A stretch of DNA of 64,000 nucleotides. It comes from Aldehydirespirator sp965220345 (GTDB taxonomy: Bacteria > Actinomycetota > Acidimicrobiia > Acidimicrobiales > Aldehydirespiratoraceae). Positions 18,602-27,910 of the stretch are shown here, in pieces; position 1 is the stretch's first letter, and the number at the start of each line of letters is the position of its first letter. The stretch spans positions 1,860,001 to 1,924,000 of the forward strand of contig OZ244822.1 of assembly GCA_965220345.1 (NCBI GenBank). The letters are read 5' to 3'. Below the pieces are notes generated by a model that was not told the DNA's origin, did not search any database, and worked only from the letters and a program-made list of their open reading frames with translations. A program made the translations under genes and the position numbers.

Positions 18602-20779
18602 ATGGGCATGAACACCTACAGATCTAAAAATGACCACAGCGAACACGAATCCTGGGAATCCCGGATCGGTGAGGAGTTGCGTGCCTCAGTGTCCGCTCGA
18701 GCCGAAAGCTTCGGTGCAACCCCCCACAACTATCCGCTCAGCGACGTAATGGAGCGTGTCCGGGTGAGAGCCCGTCGCCGCCAGGCACGTCGGGCCGGGG
18801 TGGCTGTGGCAGCTTGCGTGGCAACTATCGCCGCAGTAGTCGGCTACAGGATGCTTGACGACGAACCGAGCCGTGTGACGGTGGTCGCAGAGGCTGAGCA
18901 GGGTTTGAACCCTGCTGCTGCCCCGGCTGTTCCTGCTGCTCCTGCTGAGCCTGCTGCTGAGCCCGTCGATCCCGATGTCGCACCGGCTGCCGCCAATCCC
19001 GCCCCGGCTGATGCCCCTCCAGATGACATTTCGGCAATGCTGGCGGAGATCTCTTCGGGCCCGTCGCTCGACTGGTCTCCTGTTTCAACAGGTCTTTGGG
19101 ATGTGGAGAAGGTGCAGAGCCTCGGCGATGGTCGGGTGCTGCTGCACGGCTCTGTCAATGTCGCTGAGCTTCCCCAAGTCGACACCCGGCCGGTGACGCT
19201 GGTCACCGCTGACGGTGAAACCTGGACCGAGGTGAGCTTTCCCCAGGAGGTGAGCCACGACCATGTGGCCGTGGACGGTGATCATTGGGTGGTCGCTGGC
19301 GTTGATATGAGCAGCGATTTCATGGCTGGGGAGTCCGGGGATCAAAGTCAAGTGGCGCATCGTGTGTTCATGTCGCGAGATGCTGGCACCACTTGGACCG
19401 AGATCAGCATTCAGGCAGCTGTTTCTGCTGAAACTTCACAGCCGGTGAAGCAGCGCAGCAGTATCGAACTGCTGATGGTGCGAGGCACCGACATCGTGAT
19501 AGCAGTTGGCAGTGTCGAAGAGTTTGATGTGGTCAAACTGGCTGAAGAAAGCGGTGTCGTGCCCGAAGGCCGGACGGTGCTCGGATGGGCCTACTCTGGG
19601 CTTGATGATGACAACGAGTTGGCGCTGGTCTTGGATTCCGTTGCTGCTGACTCAGAGGTTGAATCATTCGAATCAGGAGCCACCACAGGCCCTGTTACAG
19701 ACAATGATGTTACAGAAACTGATGTTACAGAAACTGATGTGACAGAAACTGATTCTGGGCTGTTCCCAGGTGCTTTGGAGGGCTTCCCTGTTAGTTTCTC
19801 AGAGCTAGGTTTGAGTCCCGAGCAGCGAGAGTCCTTGGTAGGAGGCCCAGATAATGTGACCCGCTTGCTTTACAGCGGTGGTGGCACCGCAGAAGTGACT
19901 CACACCGTTGAAGGAAGCGCGGTAGGCACCGCTACCGAGACAGGGTTTGCCGTTTATCTCACCAACAGCGAAGCGCAGGGTTCGGTGTTGATTTCATCTG
20001 ATGGACGCAACTGGACCGAAACCCTTCAAGACACATGGTCTATCTACTCTGCCGGGTTTACTTCAGAAGCAGCCTGGATACCTATCGTCAATCCTGCAGG
20101 CACGACCCTGAATCGCACTGTCCATGGCCGCGAAACACAGACGGTAGCGACGCTTGACGGGGTGGTCATCGCCAGCCTTGATGTCGGTCCTGCTGGCTTG
20201 TTGGTTTCTGCTCTGCAAATTGATGGCAATGCCATGGAGTCTGTCAACGATCTCATCAATTCGGCAACCGCGACCGTCGTTAGAGATGGATACGAACTGC
20301 GCTACAACGATCCTCCTGGCGGCTTGACTCTCGTTGATCTGTCAACAGGTGAAGAGGTAATCGTGAGCAGCTTCGATGAGTTGGCTTCTGGCAACATTGA
20401 CGGGGTGCGTGAAAGCGCTGACGGTGGTCTCACTTTCGTAGACCCTGCGACAGGCGAAGACTTAGTGGCTTTCACCTCCGCTGACAGTGAAAGCATCCAG
20501 TCTCAGTTGACAGAAATCTTCAGCGAAGCCGCCGTTGCCGGTGAACCTGAAGTTGAGGTTGAGGATTCTCCAGTTGTGATCGGCTGGTCGGCTGACGGCA
20601 CCGACTGGGCCTGGCAAACCCAGCGAGACGCTTTCGGTGTTGGTGACGAAGACGCTTGGTCGCAGCTGGCGGTAGGTCAGGACTATGTGATCGCAGCGGT
20701 CCGGCAGCTGCCGAGCGTCGACTCCGAGAACAGCAGCATTGAAGGGCCGCGAGTTTTCGTGGCTCACACAGGTGGCTGA
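18602..20779 (+). CDS. Membrane-anchored extracytoplasmic protein with BNR-like repeats
   Basis: 725 residues. The N-terminal ~60 residues are cytoplasmic and basic near the membrane (RRRQARR), with one transmembrane segment at about 65-85. An Ala/Pro-rich linker follows, then a large extracytoplasmic part with Asp-box-like motifs SRDAGTTWTE, SSDGRNWTE and SADGTDWAW. This suggests a beta-propeller-type exported domain. The topology resembles anti-sigma-like proteins of actinobacteria, but no sigma factor gene is adjacent and the substrate is unknown. A VTETD array (nt 19691-19750) interrupts the middle. ATG 18602 or 18608 may start. Confidence 0.72.
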   Translation: MGMNTYRSKNDHSEHESWESRIGEELRASVSARAESFGATPHNYPLSDVMERVRVRARRRQARRAGVAVAACVATIAAVVGYRMLDDEPSRVTVVAEAEQGLNPAAAPAVPAAPAEPAAEPVDPDVAPAAANPAPADAPPDDISAMLAEISSGPSLDWSPVSTGLWDVEKVQSLGDGRVLLHGSVNVAELPQVDTRPVTLVTADGETWTEVSFPQEVSHDHVAVDGDHWVVAGVDMSSDFMAGESGDQSQVAHRVFMSRDAGTTWTEISIQAAVSAETSQPVKQRSSIELLMVRGTDIVIAVGSVEEFDVVKLAEESGVVPEGRTVLGWAYSGLDDDNELALVLDSVAADSEVESFESGATTGPVTDNDVTETDVTETDVTETDSGLFPGALEGFPVSFSELGLSPEQRESLVGGPDNVTRLLYSGGGTAEVTHTVEGSAVGTATETGFAVYLTNSEAQGSVLISSDGRNWTETLQDTWSIYSAGFTSEAAWIPIVNPAGTTLNRTVHGRETQTVATLDGVVIASLDVGPAGLLVSALQIDGNAMESVNDLINSATATVVRDGYELRYNDPPGGLTLVDLSTGEEVIVSSFDELASGNIDGVRESADGGLTFVDPATGEDLVAFTSADSESIQSQLTEIFSEAAVAGEPEVEVEDSPVVIGWSADGTDWAWQTQRDAFGVGDEDAWSQLAVGQDYVIAAVRQLPSVDSENSSIEGPRVFVAHTGG
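19691..19750. repeat. In-frame 15-bp tandem array (VTETD units)
   Basis: Four units at 19691, 19706, 19721 and 19736; the middle two are identical GATGTTACAGAAACT. Encodes an acidic threonine-rich linker inside the exported protein. Confidence 0.92.
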
Positions 20780-21076
20780 CACAGACTGAGCCGCCAGTGA
20801 GTGTCAATGAGCCGCCGCCGCTGGGTGTCGTCGGCTTGTTGCGGCGCTGACTTGTTGTGGCGCTGAGCAGAAGTTCTCCTCCCAGAAAACCCGGGCCCGA
20901 GGTTCACGCTAAGGGTTCGGGTTTCTCTGTTGTGCGGCCACAAGGCCTGGCCCTTACCTGGGTCTGGGTCTGAGTCTGAGCGTCGCCTGAGACTTACCAG
21001 AGTCTGAGTCTGAGCTTGACCTTTGTCCGCCTGGCTGCAGCGGCTAGCGCGGCCTGGGTTCAAACGCTGTTAGATG
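20780..21076. other. Convergent spacer with GTCTGAGTCTGAG repeats
   Basis: About 300 bases between the BNR-like gene and glpX. It holds GCCGC/GGCGCTGA repeats at 20790-20870 and two blocks of GAGTCTGAG at about 20965 and 21003. No gene or clear terminator was seen. Confidence 0.55.
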
Positions 21077-22057
21077 TTAGATGCGGCGGGTCTTGTGTAG
21101 ATGGTGGCGGCCTTCGATCATGCGAACTGTGCCCGAGCGGCTGCGCATCACCAGCGACTGTGTATGACAGTAGCGAGAATCGAATTGCACTCCTTGCAGT
21201 AGGTCACCGTCGGTCACTCCCGTGGCAGCAAAAAAGCAGTTGTCGGTGTTGACAAGATCATCCTGGGTAAGCACACGCTCTAGGTCGTATCCCTTCTCGG
21301 TGAGCGCTTTGCGTTCGTGGTCGTTGCGAGGCCACAACCGGCCCTGCAATGCGCCACCCATGCATTTGATCGCGGCTGCGGTAATCACCCCTTCGGGGGT
21401 GCCGCCGATGCCGAACAGGATGTCGGCACCAGTGTTGGGCCATGCGGTGGATATAGCTCCGGCTACATCGCCGTCAGGAATGAGCCGGATCCGTGCTCCA
21501 GTCTCGCGGACTTCCGCTATGAGGTCTTCGTGACGATCACGATCAAGGATCACGACTGTGAGATCTCGAACCGTTTCGCCTTTGGCATCGGCAACCGCCT
21601 GAAGATTTTCTGTCGGCGATTTGGTTATGTCGATGTGGTTGGCGGCTTCGGGACCGGTGGCGATCTTTTCCATATAGACGCAAGGGCCGGGGCTGAACAT
21701 CGCTCCCCGGTCGGCTACTGCGATCACCGACAGGGCGTTGCCCCTGCCCAGCGAAGTAAGGGTGGTGCCGTCGATGGGATCCACGGCCACATCGGTCAGC
21801 GGCGGGTGCCCGTTGCCCACCCGCTCACCGTTGAAGAGCATCGGTGCATCGTCTTTTTCGCCTTCGCCGATTATGACTGTGCCGTCCATGGAGATTTCGC
21901 TCAGCACAGTGCGCATGGCCTCCACGGCGGCTTCGTCGGCACCGTCCTTGTCGCCTCGACCCATCCAGCGGGAGGCTGCTATGGCAGCGCCCTCGGTGAT
22001 GCGCACCATCTCGAGGGCGATATTGCGGTCGGGTTTGGGATGAGCCGTAGACACCAT
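21077..22057 (-). CDS. glpX: Fructose-1,6-bisphosphatase class II
   Basis: Gluconeogenic enzyme hydrolysing fructose-1,6-bisphosphate. IIGEGEKDDAPMLFNGE and VDPIDGTTLTSLGRGNALSV carry the metal- and substrate-binding residues. GIGGTPEGVITAAAIKCMGG is typical of GlpX. 326 residues, normal length, ATG at 22057. Monocistronic here. Confidence 0.96.
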   Translation of the reverse strand: MVSTAHPKPDRNIALEMVRITEGAAIAASRWMGRGDKDGADEAAVEAMRTVLSEISMDGTVIIGEGEKDDAPMLFNGERVGNGHPPLTDVAVDPIDGTTLTSLGRGNALSVIAVADRGAMFSPGPCVYMEKIATGPEAANHIDITKSPTENLQAVADAKGETVRDLTVVILDRDRHEDLIAEVRETGARIRLIPDGDVAGAISTAWPNTGADILFGIGGTPEGVITAAAIKCMGGALQGRLWPRNDHERKALTEKGYDLERVLTQDDLVNTDNCFFAATGVTDGDLLQGVQFDSRYCHTQSLVMRSRSGTVRMIEGRHHLHKTRRI

Positions 22058-22607
22058 AAGCGCGAAGCTACCCCAAGCGCGACCAACGTCGGCACTTAGT
22101 GTTTGTTCTTAGTAGTGGCACTGAGAACATCTTAAGGATGGGCGGACTCCACCGGTGGTTGCGAATGATCGCCGCTGATGGCCGGTCACAACACAAGCAA
22201 CCATCCAAATGAAAACCACCACCACCAGTTACACAAAAAATCTGACAGTCCCTGGCACTAGGCGGAGGCGGATCTGTGCTGTCAGTTAGTAGTGCCAGCT
22301 AGTCCAGCTAGTGCTGCCAGTTAGTAGTGCTAGTTATTGTTGCCATTGTGCGTGACGGCAAGCCTCACATCGCCCGTGGCATAGTCGACTGCGGGGACGT
22401 GACCATGTGGTTGCATTCGCCATACCTGACTCGGTGCAGGAGGTCTGTCGGCTGTTGACGTGCGACGGTTAAGGGGGTTAGGCAGTTCGGGGTGCTGCGA
22501 TAGAGCGATAAACAGCGCAATCAGGCTGGCCTGAGAAATCACGCTTCTGGGTGTGCTGGTTTCTTCTGTCACGACGAGGCACGTCATAATGCGCTCTGGG
22601 TGGCAGA
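22058..22607. other. Long spacer upstream of glpX and the acidic protein gene
   Basis: 550 bases. A CAGTTAGTAGTGC-type degenerate array occupies about 22281-22343. A minus-strand frame at 22330-22587 could encode 85 residues, but its composition is unremarkable, it runs into the repeat array, and I cannot support it as a gene. Promoters for both neighbours must be here. Confidence 0.5.
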
Positions 22608-24068
22608 ATGGCAGCTATGGCGGCCGCGCTTCGTGACAGGTTTCGGCGTAGTGCCGCTGGTGCCAAGAGTGGCTCCGCTACCGATTCGGCTTCTGAGGAG
22701 GCTGATTCTCTGACCTCTGCTTCTCTGGCTGATGGTGCCGATCAAGACAGTGATGACGGTGATAACAGTGATGACGCGGCGGGGGAGTGGCTGGCCTATG
22801 AGCTGCATGAGTGGTCGCTTGAGAGCAGGGTGATGTTGGAGCAGTTGCTGGTGGTTGACAAGGTGGTGCATTCGTGGCAAGGCACCACGCTGATGGTCCA
22901 CGAGTCGCTGGAGGCAGTAGTTGACAATCTCGTGGATGAGGTGCAAGAGACTGAGCAGTCCAAAGAGGCGGCCAATCAACCGATAGGCCCTGACGATGAG
23001 TTGACAGCCTTCGATCTGAGCGAGTGGCCCGATGAGTTGCGTTCGGAGTTGTCTGATCTTTTGGTGCAGTCCCGAGTGCCACACATCTTCGACATTAAAA
23101 GCGATACTGAGGCTGCTGATGGTAATCCTGAGCTGGCTGAAGATCACATGGCTGATCTTGAAGATGCCAGAAGCACCGCTGCCGATGAGCTAGCCGAGCC
23201 AGCGCCAGATCTGGGTGGAGTTGACAAGCTTGAAGCCCCTGAAGCTGTTGTCGTCATTGAACCTGCTCTGGATGAGCTGGCCGTTGATCCTGTTGAACCT
23301 GCTCTAGATGAGTCAAGTTTTGACCCCGCCGAAGCTGTCGCAGTTGATCTCAGGGAAGTATCTGACGAGGCCGTCAAAGCTGATACTGGCGTGAGCGAGC
23401 ACGAACCCGACGAGGATGGCCGCGACAACAACAACACCACCAACAACTCTGCCGCCGCCGACACCAACGCTGCCACTATCTGTGATTTGTTGGTGCGTGA
23501 GTCAGACGAGGAGCGGGTCGAGTTGTTGATTGATGATTTGCTGGCGCGTGAAGAGGAAGCTCAGTTCGAGGAGCTTGACGGCCTAGAAGTTAACGATCTG
23601 TTGAGCACGCTTTTTGTGGCGTGTGACCGTCTGCGTCGTGAACCTGCTGATGTTGAGGGACTGCAGAGCGCACGAGTAGCTGCTCAGCGTATGGCAGGCG
23701 TGCGTACACCCTTTGGTTTTGCTGCGGGAAACTGGAAGAACCTACGCAACTCGGTGGCCGAACTGCTTGTGTTGGTGGAGAGCGTTTCAGGCTTGTCGAA
23801 TACAGCATCTCAGGAAGCTCCCGAAGAAGATGCAGAAGACACAGATTCACAAACCAGCGACAGCGCCCAACACGAACCTGACACATCAAACCTTGAAGAT
23901 GACATCAAAGCAAGCCTCGAAGATGACAGCACAGCAGGCTTCGAAGCAAGCCTTGAAGATCTAGCAGATTTAGATGACACAGCAGATGTAGAAGACTTCA
24001 CATCAGACAGCGATGCCCTACGCGAGTCCGCAAAGCGCATGACCGAAACCCTAAGAACTCTGGTCTAA
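22608..24068 (+). CDS. Acidic protein with repeated LLV...VPH small domains
   Basis: 486 residues, strongly acidic. Two related segments are recognisable: residues ~61-108 (YELHEWSLESRVMLEQLL ... VVHSW ... VDNLVDEV) and ~137-166 (FDLSEWPDELRSELSDLL ... VPHIFDI). A third helical region lies at ~288-385 (DLLVRESDEERVELLIDDLL, then CDRLRREPADVEGLQSARVA). Long low-complexity Asp/Glu/Ser linkers separate them. No signal peptide or membrane segment, so probably cytoplasmic. The small domain resembles ones I recall in uncharacterised actinobacterial proteins; function unknown. Confidence 0.65.
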   Translation: MAAMAAALRDRFRRSAAGAKSGSATDSASEEADSLTSASLADGADQDSDDGDNSDDAAGEWLAYELHEWSLESRVMLEQLLVVDKVVHSWQGTTLMVHESLEAVVDNLVDEVQETEQSKEAANQPIGPDDELTAFDLSEWPDELRSELSDLLVQSRVPHIFDIKSDTEAADGNPELAEDHMADLEDARSTAADELAEPAPDLGGVDKLEAPEAVVVIEPALDELAVDPVEPALDESSFDPAEAVAVDLREVSDEAVKADTGVSEHEPDEDGRDNNNTTNNSAAADTNAATICDLLVRESDEERVELLIDDLLAREEEAQFEELDGLEVNDLLSTLFVACDRLRREPADVEGLQSARVAAQRMAGVRTPFGFAAGNWKNLRNSVAELLVLVESVSGLSNTASQEAPEEDAEDTDSQTSDSAQHEPDTSNLEDDIKASLEDDSTAGFEASLEDLADLDDTADVEDFTSDSDALRESAKRMTETLRTLV

Positions 24069-24485
24069 CCGCCAAACCGCCCAACACATCTGTGTTGTGA
24101 TTTGGTCACATTGTGAGTCGTGTGCATGGTCGTGTCGGCGTTGTCGTTGGACTGGCCGACAGGTCTGTTCCGTCGTGTTGCTCAGATCTTTCATGTCTCT
24201 TAGCTCTGTCGTGTTGTTGAGCCTGCGATGTTGCTCGGTGATCGCTGTGGTCAGCCACACGTCGATAGGCGACCGGCTTAGAGCGGCCTGGGAACTGTCG
24301 TGTTGCTTGGTGATCGCTGCGGTCAGCCACACCTAGTCACCGAGCGGCCTAGCCGTTGGCACCTGGATGCAAGCACCCCTACACGAAATCCAACTAGCCA
24401 TCCCTAGAGTCATCAAGCGGCCTAGCCGTTGAACTATCTAGGCCTTGGTGTGGTCTGTCCACCCGCTCCTAGCTCGGGGCAGTGT
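24069..24485. other. Spacer with 30-bp and 16-bp dispersed direct repeats
   Basis: About 417 bases between convergent genes. A 30-base repeat occurs at 24231-24260 and 24303-24332 (two differences), and a 16-base repeat at 24343-24358 and 24416-24431. The copies are too few and too uneven in spacing for a CRISPR. No gene was seen. Confidence 0.7.
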
Positions 24486-26384
24486 TCACCAGAGCATGGC
24501 TGTATCTGGGTCTCTGGCTAGTTTGCTCTTTTCTGTCCGACTGCCAGCCGGGTCTCTGGCTTGTGGGGCCGGTTTTCTGGCCTGTGGGCTCCTTTCTTTC
24601 TGGTTGCTTTTTGGGGCGCTGCTGGTTGGGTCTCTGCTTGTGACCCCCGACTCTTGGTTTCGGGGTCTACTTACATTTTTGTCACGGCTTGGGTTGTTCT
24701 GGGTTCGTGATGGTGATCGCCCACGGCGGGCTGGCGGTTCTGGCTCATAGCGCTCAGGCTTGTGGTGCATATCTGCGTGGGCTGGCCCGTGTCGGGACTG
24801 GGTTTTTGGGTTGGTTGGCGGGTTCAGGGTGTGGTGGTTGCCATCGTCGTGGGTTTGGATTTGCCAGTTGTTGTGGTGAATGTTGTGATGACAGTTCCAG
24901 CAGACCATGACCATGTTCTTGACGCTGGTAGCCCCACCCCGCGAATACGGGATGATGTGGTGTGCTTGGCAGATGTTTGGTGGTGCCCCGCAGTGAAAAC
25001 AGCCGCCGTAGATGGTGAGCAGTGTTTGCCATTGGGTTTCTGTGACTGTTCGACGGGATCGACTGCGCCAGATCGCGTCACCGACACGGTCATATATCAA
25101 ACCTGTCCAACGCGTGTTGCAGGACAGTTCCTCTAGCACTGCATCAGGTAGCCGCGTGCCGTCTGAGAGTTCAGCAATCAACTCACCAGTCGCATCATCT
25201 ACGTGAGCGACCAGCGTGATATCAGCGGTCCAAACCGCACCTTTTGTGCCTTTTGCGGCATCACCAGCACCGCTAACCTCGCTATTGTCAGCAGTATCAA
25301 CAGCATCTACAGCACAAGCCTCACCACCATCAGCGGTGCTGGCATCGTTGACGGTTTGAGGTGCTGTTGCTGAGAGGGCATCAACGCCATCTTCGCCATC
25401 GCCAGCACTCTCGTTACGGTTGTTGTTGGCTGTGGTGGTATTAGCGCTGATGTTCTGGTCGTTTCCGGCTCTGGCATCTTGGGTGTTGCTAGTTCTGTTG
25501 ACGTGATCGGCTTGTCTGCTGGTGACGGTGTTCTCACCGCAGCCAGATACAGCATCCTGGTTGTTGCGGGTTTTGCTGGGGCTGGCGATGCCCTCATCGC
25601 TAACTCTGCGAGCAGAGCCAGCGTTTTGATTGTTTTGGTTTCTGCTGCTGGTTTCGCTGCCTGTGTTGGTGGCAGGATTGGTGGTGGCGTGTTCTAGAGC
25701 ATCAGCCATGCATTGTGGGAACTCGCGGCGGCTGTCTTTGGGGAGTTTCTTGTCGTTAGTGAAGAGTTTGCCTGCGATGTGGCGTATTCGGTTGTTTATG
25801 CGGGTGCCGGTGATTTTGTCGAACTCGCCGTGCAATGCGATCATGCCGTCGTCGGTGTCATAGAACTTCAAATACCGTTTGGCACGCTGTCGTGCATGTT
25901 CTGAAGCCCCGTTGTCGACTTGCTGGGCAGTAACCCAGCGTCGCGCGGCGGTACCGAATTGTTCAGGCCGCAAAGATGCTGCCTGCTTCAACAACTCAGC
26001 ATCGCCCACTACAGCGTCGGCACTAGTTTTGGTGATCACGTCAGCCAACCGGCGAGCATTAGCCTGCGACACCTCTCCAACTTGCACAGCGTCTCGCAGC
26101 TTTGGGACTTTACGCAACATCTGAGCGGTTTTGACCTGGCTGTGGGCTTCGCTTTGTGTCAAACCAGCCGACACGGCTAGTACTTCAGCGCCACCGTCAC
26201 CGTGGCGTTCTCGTGCTGCGATCAACTCAGCAGCAGCGGTCTGAAACGCTGCCCCGGCTGCCATCAACACTCGCGTCTGCTCCAACGCGGCACGCAACTC
26301 GGTAGTAGCAACACCACCGACACGCACCGCTTCGAGCATCCGCTTGACGGCGGTGACTGCTTGTTGAGCGTCTTCTAAGATCAT
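24486..26384 (-). CDS. DUF222 / HNH endonuclease family protein
   Basis: 632 residues. N-terminal helical DUF222 region (about 1-235), then a long Asn/Asp/Ser/Thr-rich low-complexity segment (about 240-370), then an HNH nuclease domain: CFHCGAPP, CQAHHIIPYSRGG and MVCWNCHHNIHH, with paired Cys and the His-Asn-His core intact. The C-terminal ~90 residues are basic and disordered. Such proteins (the 13E12 family) are multicopy and mobile in actinobacteria; their biological role is not settled. ATG at 26384. Confidence 0.9.
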   Translation of the reverse strand: MILEDAQQAVTAVKRMLEAVRVGGVATTELRAALEQTRVLMAAGAAFQTAAAELIAARERHGDGGAEVLAVSAGLTQSEAHSQVKTAQMLRKVPKLRDAVQVGEVSQANARRLADVITKTSADAVVGDAELLKQAASLRPEQFGTAARRWVTAQQVDNGASEHARQRAKRYLKFYDTDDGMIALHGEFDKITGTRINNRIRHIAGKLFTNDKKLPKDSRREFPQCMADALEHATTNPATNTGSETSSRNQNNQNAGSARRVSDEGIASPSKTRNNQDAVSGCGENTVTSRQADHVNRTSNTQDARAGNDQNISANTTTANNNRNESAGDGEDGVDALSATAPQTVNDASTADGGEACAVDAVDTADNSEVSGAGDAAKGTKGAVWTADITLVAHVDDATGELIAELSDGTRLPDAVLEELSCNTRWTGLIYDRVGDAIWRSRSRRTVTETQWQTLLTIYGGCFHCGAPPNICQAHHIIPYSRGGATSVKNMVMVCWNCHHNIHHNNWQIQTHDDGNHHTLNPPTNPKTQSRHGPAHADMHHKPERYEPEPPARRGRSPSRTQNNPSRDKNVSRPRNQESGVTSRDPTSSAPKSNQKERSPQARKPAPQARDPAGSRTEKSKLARDPDTAMLW

Positions 26385-26558
26385 GAACAGTAGTATAGAC
26401 TATGGGTGTGACAAAGCACTCCTTTTCACACAAAAATGTTCTGCATCACACCAAAACCTAGCCTACGGTCTGCTGGGAGGTTATCCGTGTGCTAGTGCAT
26501 CATTTGCTGAAACAGCCCCCAAACGCGAAGAGCCAGGAATCTTCATGCCTGTCCGAGT

Positions 26559-26588
26559 TTGACGAATAGGCACTTAGACTGCTAGACA
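26559..26588 (+). promoter_or_regulatory. Possible sigma-70-like promoter for the AT-rich gene pair
   Basis: TTGACG at 26559-26564, then 18 bases, then TAGACA at 26583-26588, about 38 bases before the GTG at 26626. The -10 match is poor, so this is tentative. Confidence 0.3.
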
Positions 26589-26625
26589 CTAGAATTTATT
26601 AGTAGGCACTTGGAAGGAGCACATC

Positions 26626-27210
26626 GTGAAAAATCAATTAGTGTCGTAAATCATATGCACCTGCATATTGGCGATTACAGCTACAGGGTTAGCTACCGCA
26701 AGCATCTCTGATGCACAACCTCCATCATTAGTTGACGATACACCTTCACTAGAAGATATTAATCTTGGAACTAGTGGCACGCTTGGTGATGAAATGAATC
26801 CAGCTGACAGCAAAACTAGCGCACCTGAAAGCAGTAGTGCTCAACAAAATAGTACGATACAACCGTTCGTTAGGCGAGGCTTAGGGTGTGACTTGCGACT
26901 AGACGACATTCATGCATCGCGCCATGTTCCAGGAAATATGAATGTAGTATTCACAGTCTCCTGCCCACTATCGCTTCCTGAACTCCATATTGAAGCTCAG
27001 CTTTGGGAAGTTAGATGGTGGGGATGGGACCGAATTGGAATCAGAGGAACTGAGAGTCGCTATAATGCTAGCTATGCACAGACAAACGCTAGTGATAGGT
27101 GTAGAAACAACCGTATCCGTGCAACCGCTAACGGCTATGGCATACATTTTGGAATGCGTTATGAAGGTCCGGAACAACGCAGATATGCAAACAATCCATG
27201 TAATCTTTGA
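26626..27210 (+). pseudogene. Secreted protein gene with an in-frame TAA in its signal peptide
   Basis: A strong ribosome site (GGAAGGAG) precedes GTG 26626. The frame reads MKNQLVS, then TAA at 26647-26649, then continues IICTCILAITATGLATA and an open frame to 27210. Read through the TAA, it has a perfect signal peptide (Lys in the n-region, hydrophobic core, ATA-like cleavage). Without it, initiation would need a TTG at 26668 with half a signal peptide. The mature part (about 160 residues) has four cysteines and aromatic-rich strands (LWEVRWWGWDRIGIRG); family unknown. Visibly AT-richer than its neighbours, suggesting acquisition. It could be a recent pseudogene or use readthrough. Confidence 0.7.
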
Positions 27211-27212
27211 TA

Positions 27213-27839
27213 GTGAAAACTTATAGATTCTTACAAATGATTACCTGCATGTTTGGAATTGTAGCGATGATTTCCGGATGCTCATCTCCTGACATGAATG
27301 GCAAACAAAGTAGAAGCTATGGCAATGAGGAATCAAAGATGCAGGAGCCTTATATCGAAATTAATGGCACCATCTTGTCTCCATTTCATTCAGACTGGCA
27401 TGCTGCATCTGGTGAACCAGAACTAGGCGATATTCATGATGTTGATATAGCAAAATCGCTGACTGTAGCACTTCATGATTATACAAATGCTGTTCGCGTG
27501 GTTGACATATGGGTCTATGATAAAATACCTTCAGAGCACGCGCGAAGAATTGCGGAAGTAACATGTTCAGATGATAATTTTGTGGATAATATGATTCTGG
27601 AAATTCAGGAAAATGAGCCTTGCACAACAGCAAATAGCGAGAACTCTGATGAGCTGATCAAAGTGTACCCTTGGACTAGGACTGAAACTGGGATTGACTT
27701 CAATATCGACTTTAGACCGCTCTTGTCTAAGTTAAAGTCGAGGTTATATGTAATAATGCCAATAATATGGTATCCAAATTCTTCAGCGAATGCACCAAAC
27801 GACTGGAAAACAGCCTCTTGGGTATACTCAGTAAAATAG
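27213..27839 (+). CDS. Putative lipoprotein of unknown function
   Basis: GTG 27213 gives MKTYRFLQMITCMFGIVAMI followed by SGC, a clean type II signal peptide with lipobox ISGC. A TTG at 27207 overlapping the previous stop is also in frame. About 208 residues; the mature part has two further Cys residues (VTCSDD, EPCTT) and no domain I recognise. AT-rich like the gene before it, with which it probably forms an acquired two-gene unit. Confidence 0.7.
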   Translation: MKTYRFLQMITCMFGIVAMISGCSSPDMNGKQSRSYGNEESKMQEPYIEINGTILSPFHSDWHAASGEPELGDIHDVDIAKSLTVALHDYTNAVRVVDIWVYDKIPSEHARRIAEVTCSDDNFVDNMILEIQENEPCTTANSENSDELIKVYPWTRTETGIDFNIDFRPLLSKLKSRLYVIMPIIWYPNSSANAPNDWKTASWVYSVK

Positions 27840-27858
27840 TGAAGCGCACTAATATGTG

Positions 27859-27880
27859 GGCGGACTCAGCGGAGTCCGCC
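27859..27880. terminator. Perfect 9-bp hairpin, bidirectional terminator candidate
   Basis: GGCGGACTC-AGCG-GAGTCCGCC, between the lipoprotein gene (ends 27839) and the convergent ATPase gene (ends 27911). No long T run follows, so it may instead be a boundary mark of the AT-rich insert. Confidence 0.65.
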
Positions 27881-27910
27881 GTACGCGAGATCAGCGATCG
27901 GGTGTGGTTG

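Noticed and set aside
21317..22099. 260-codon plus-strand frame over glpX
   Set aside because: Antisense to conserved glpX; no motif of its own.
22330..22587. 85-codon minus-strand frame upstream of the acidic protein gene
   Set aside because: No motif, ends inside a repeat array, no clear ribosome site.
24231..24431. Possible CRISPR array
   Set aside because: Only two copies of each repeat, uneven spacing, no cas genes.
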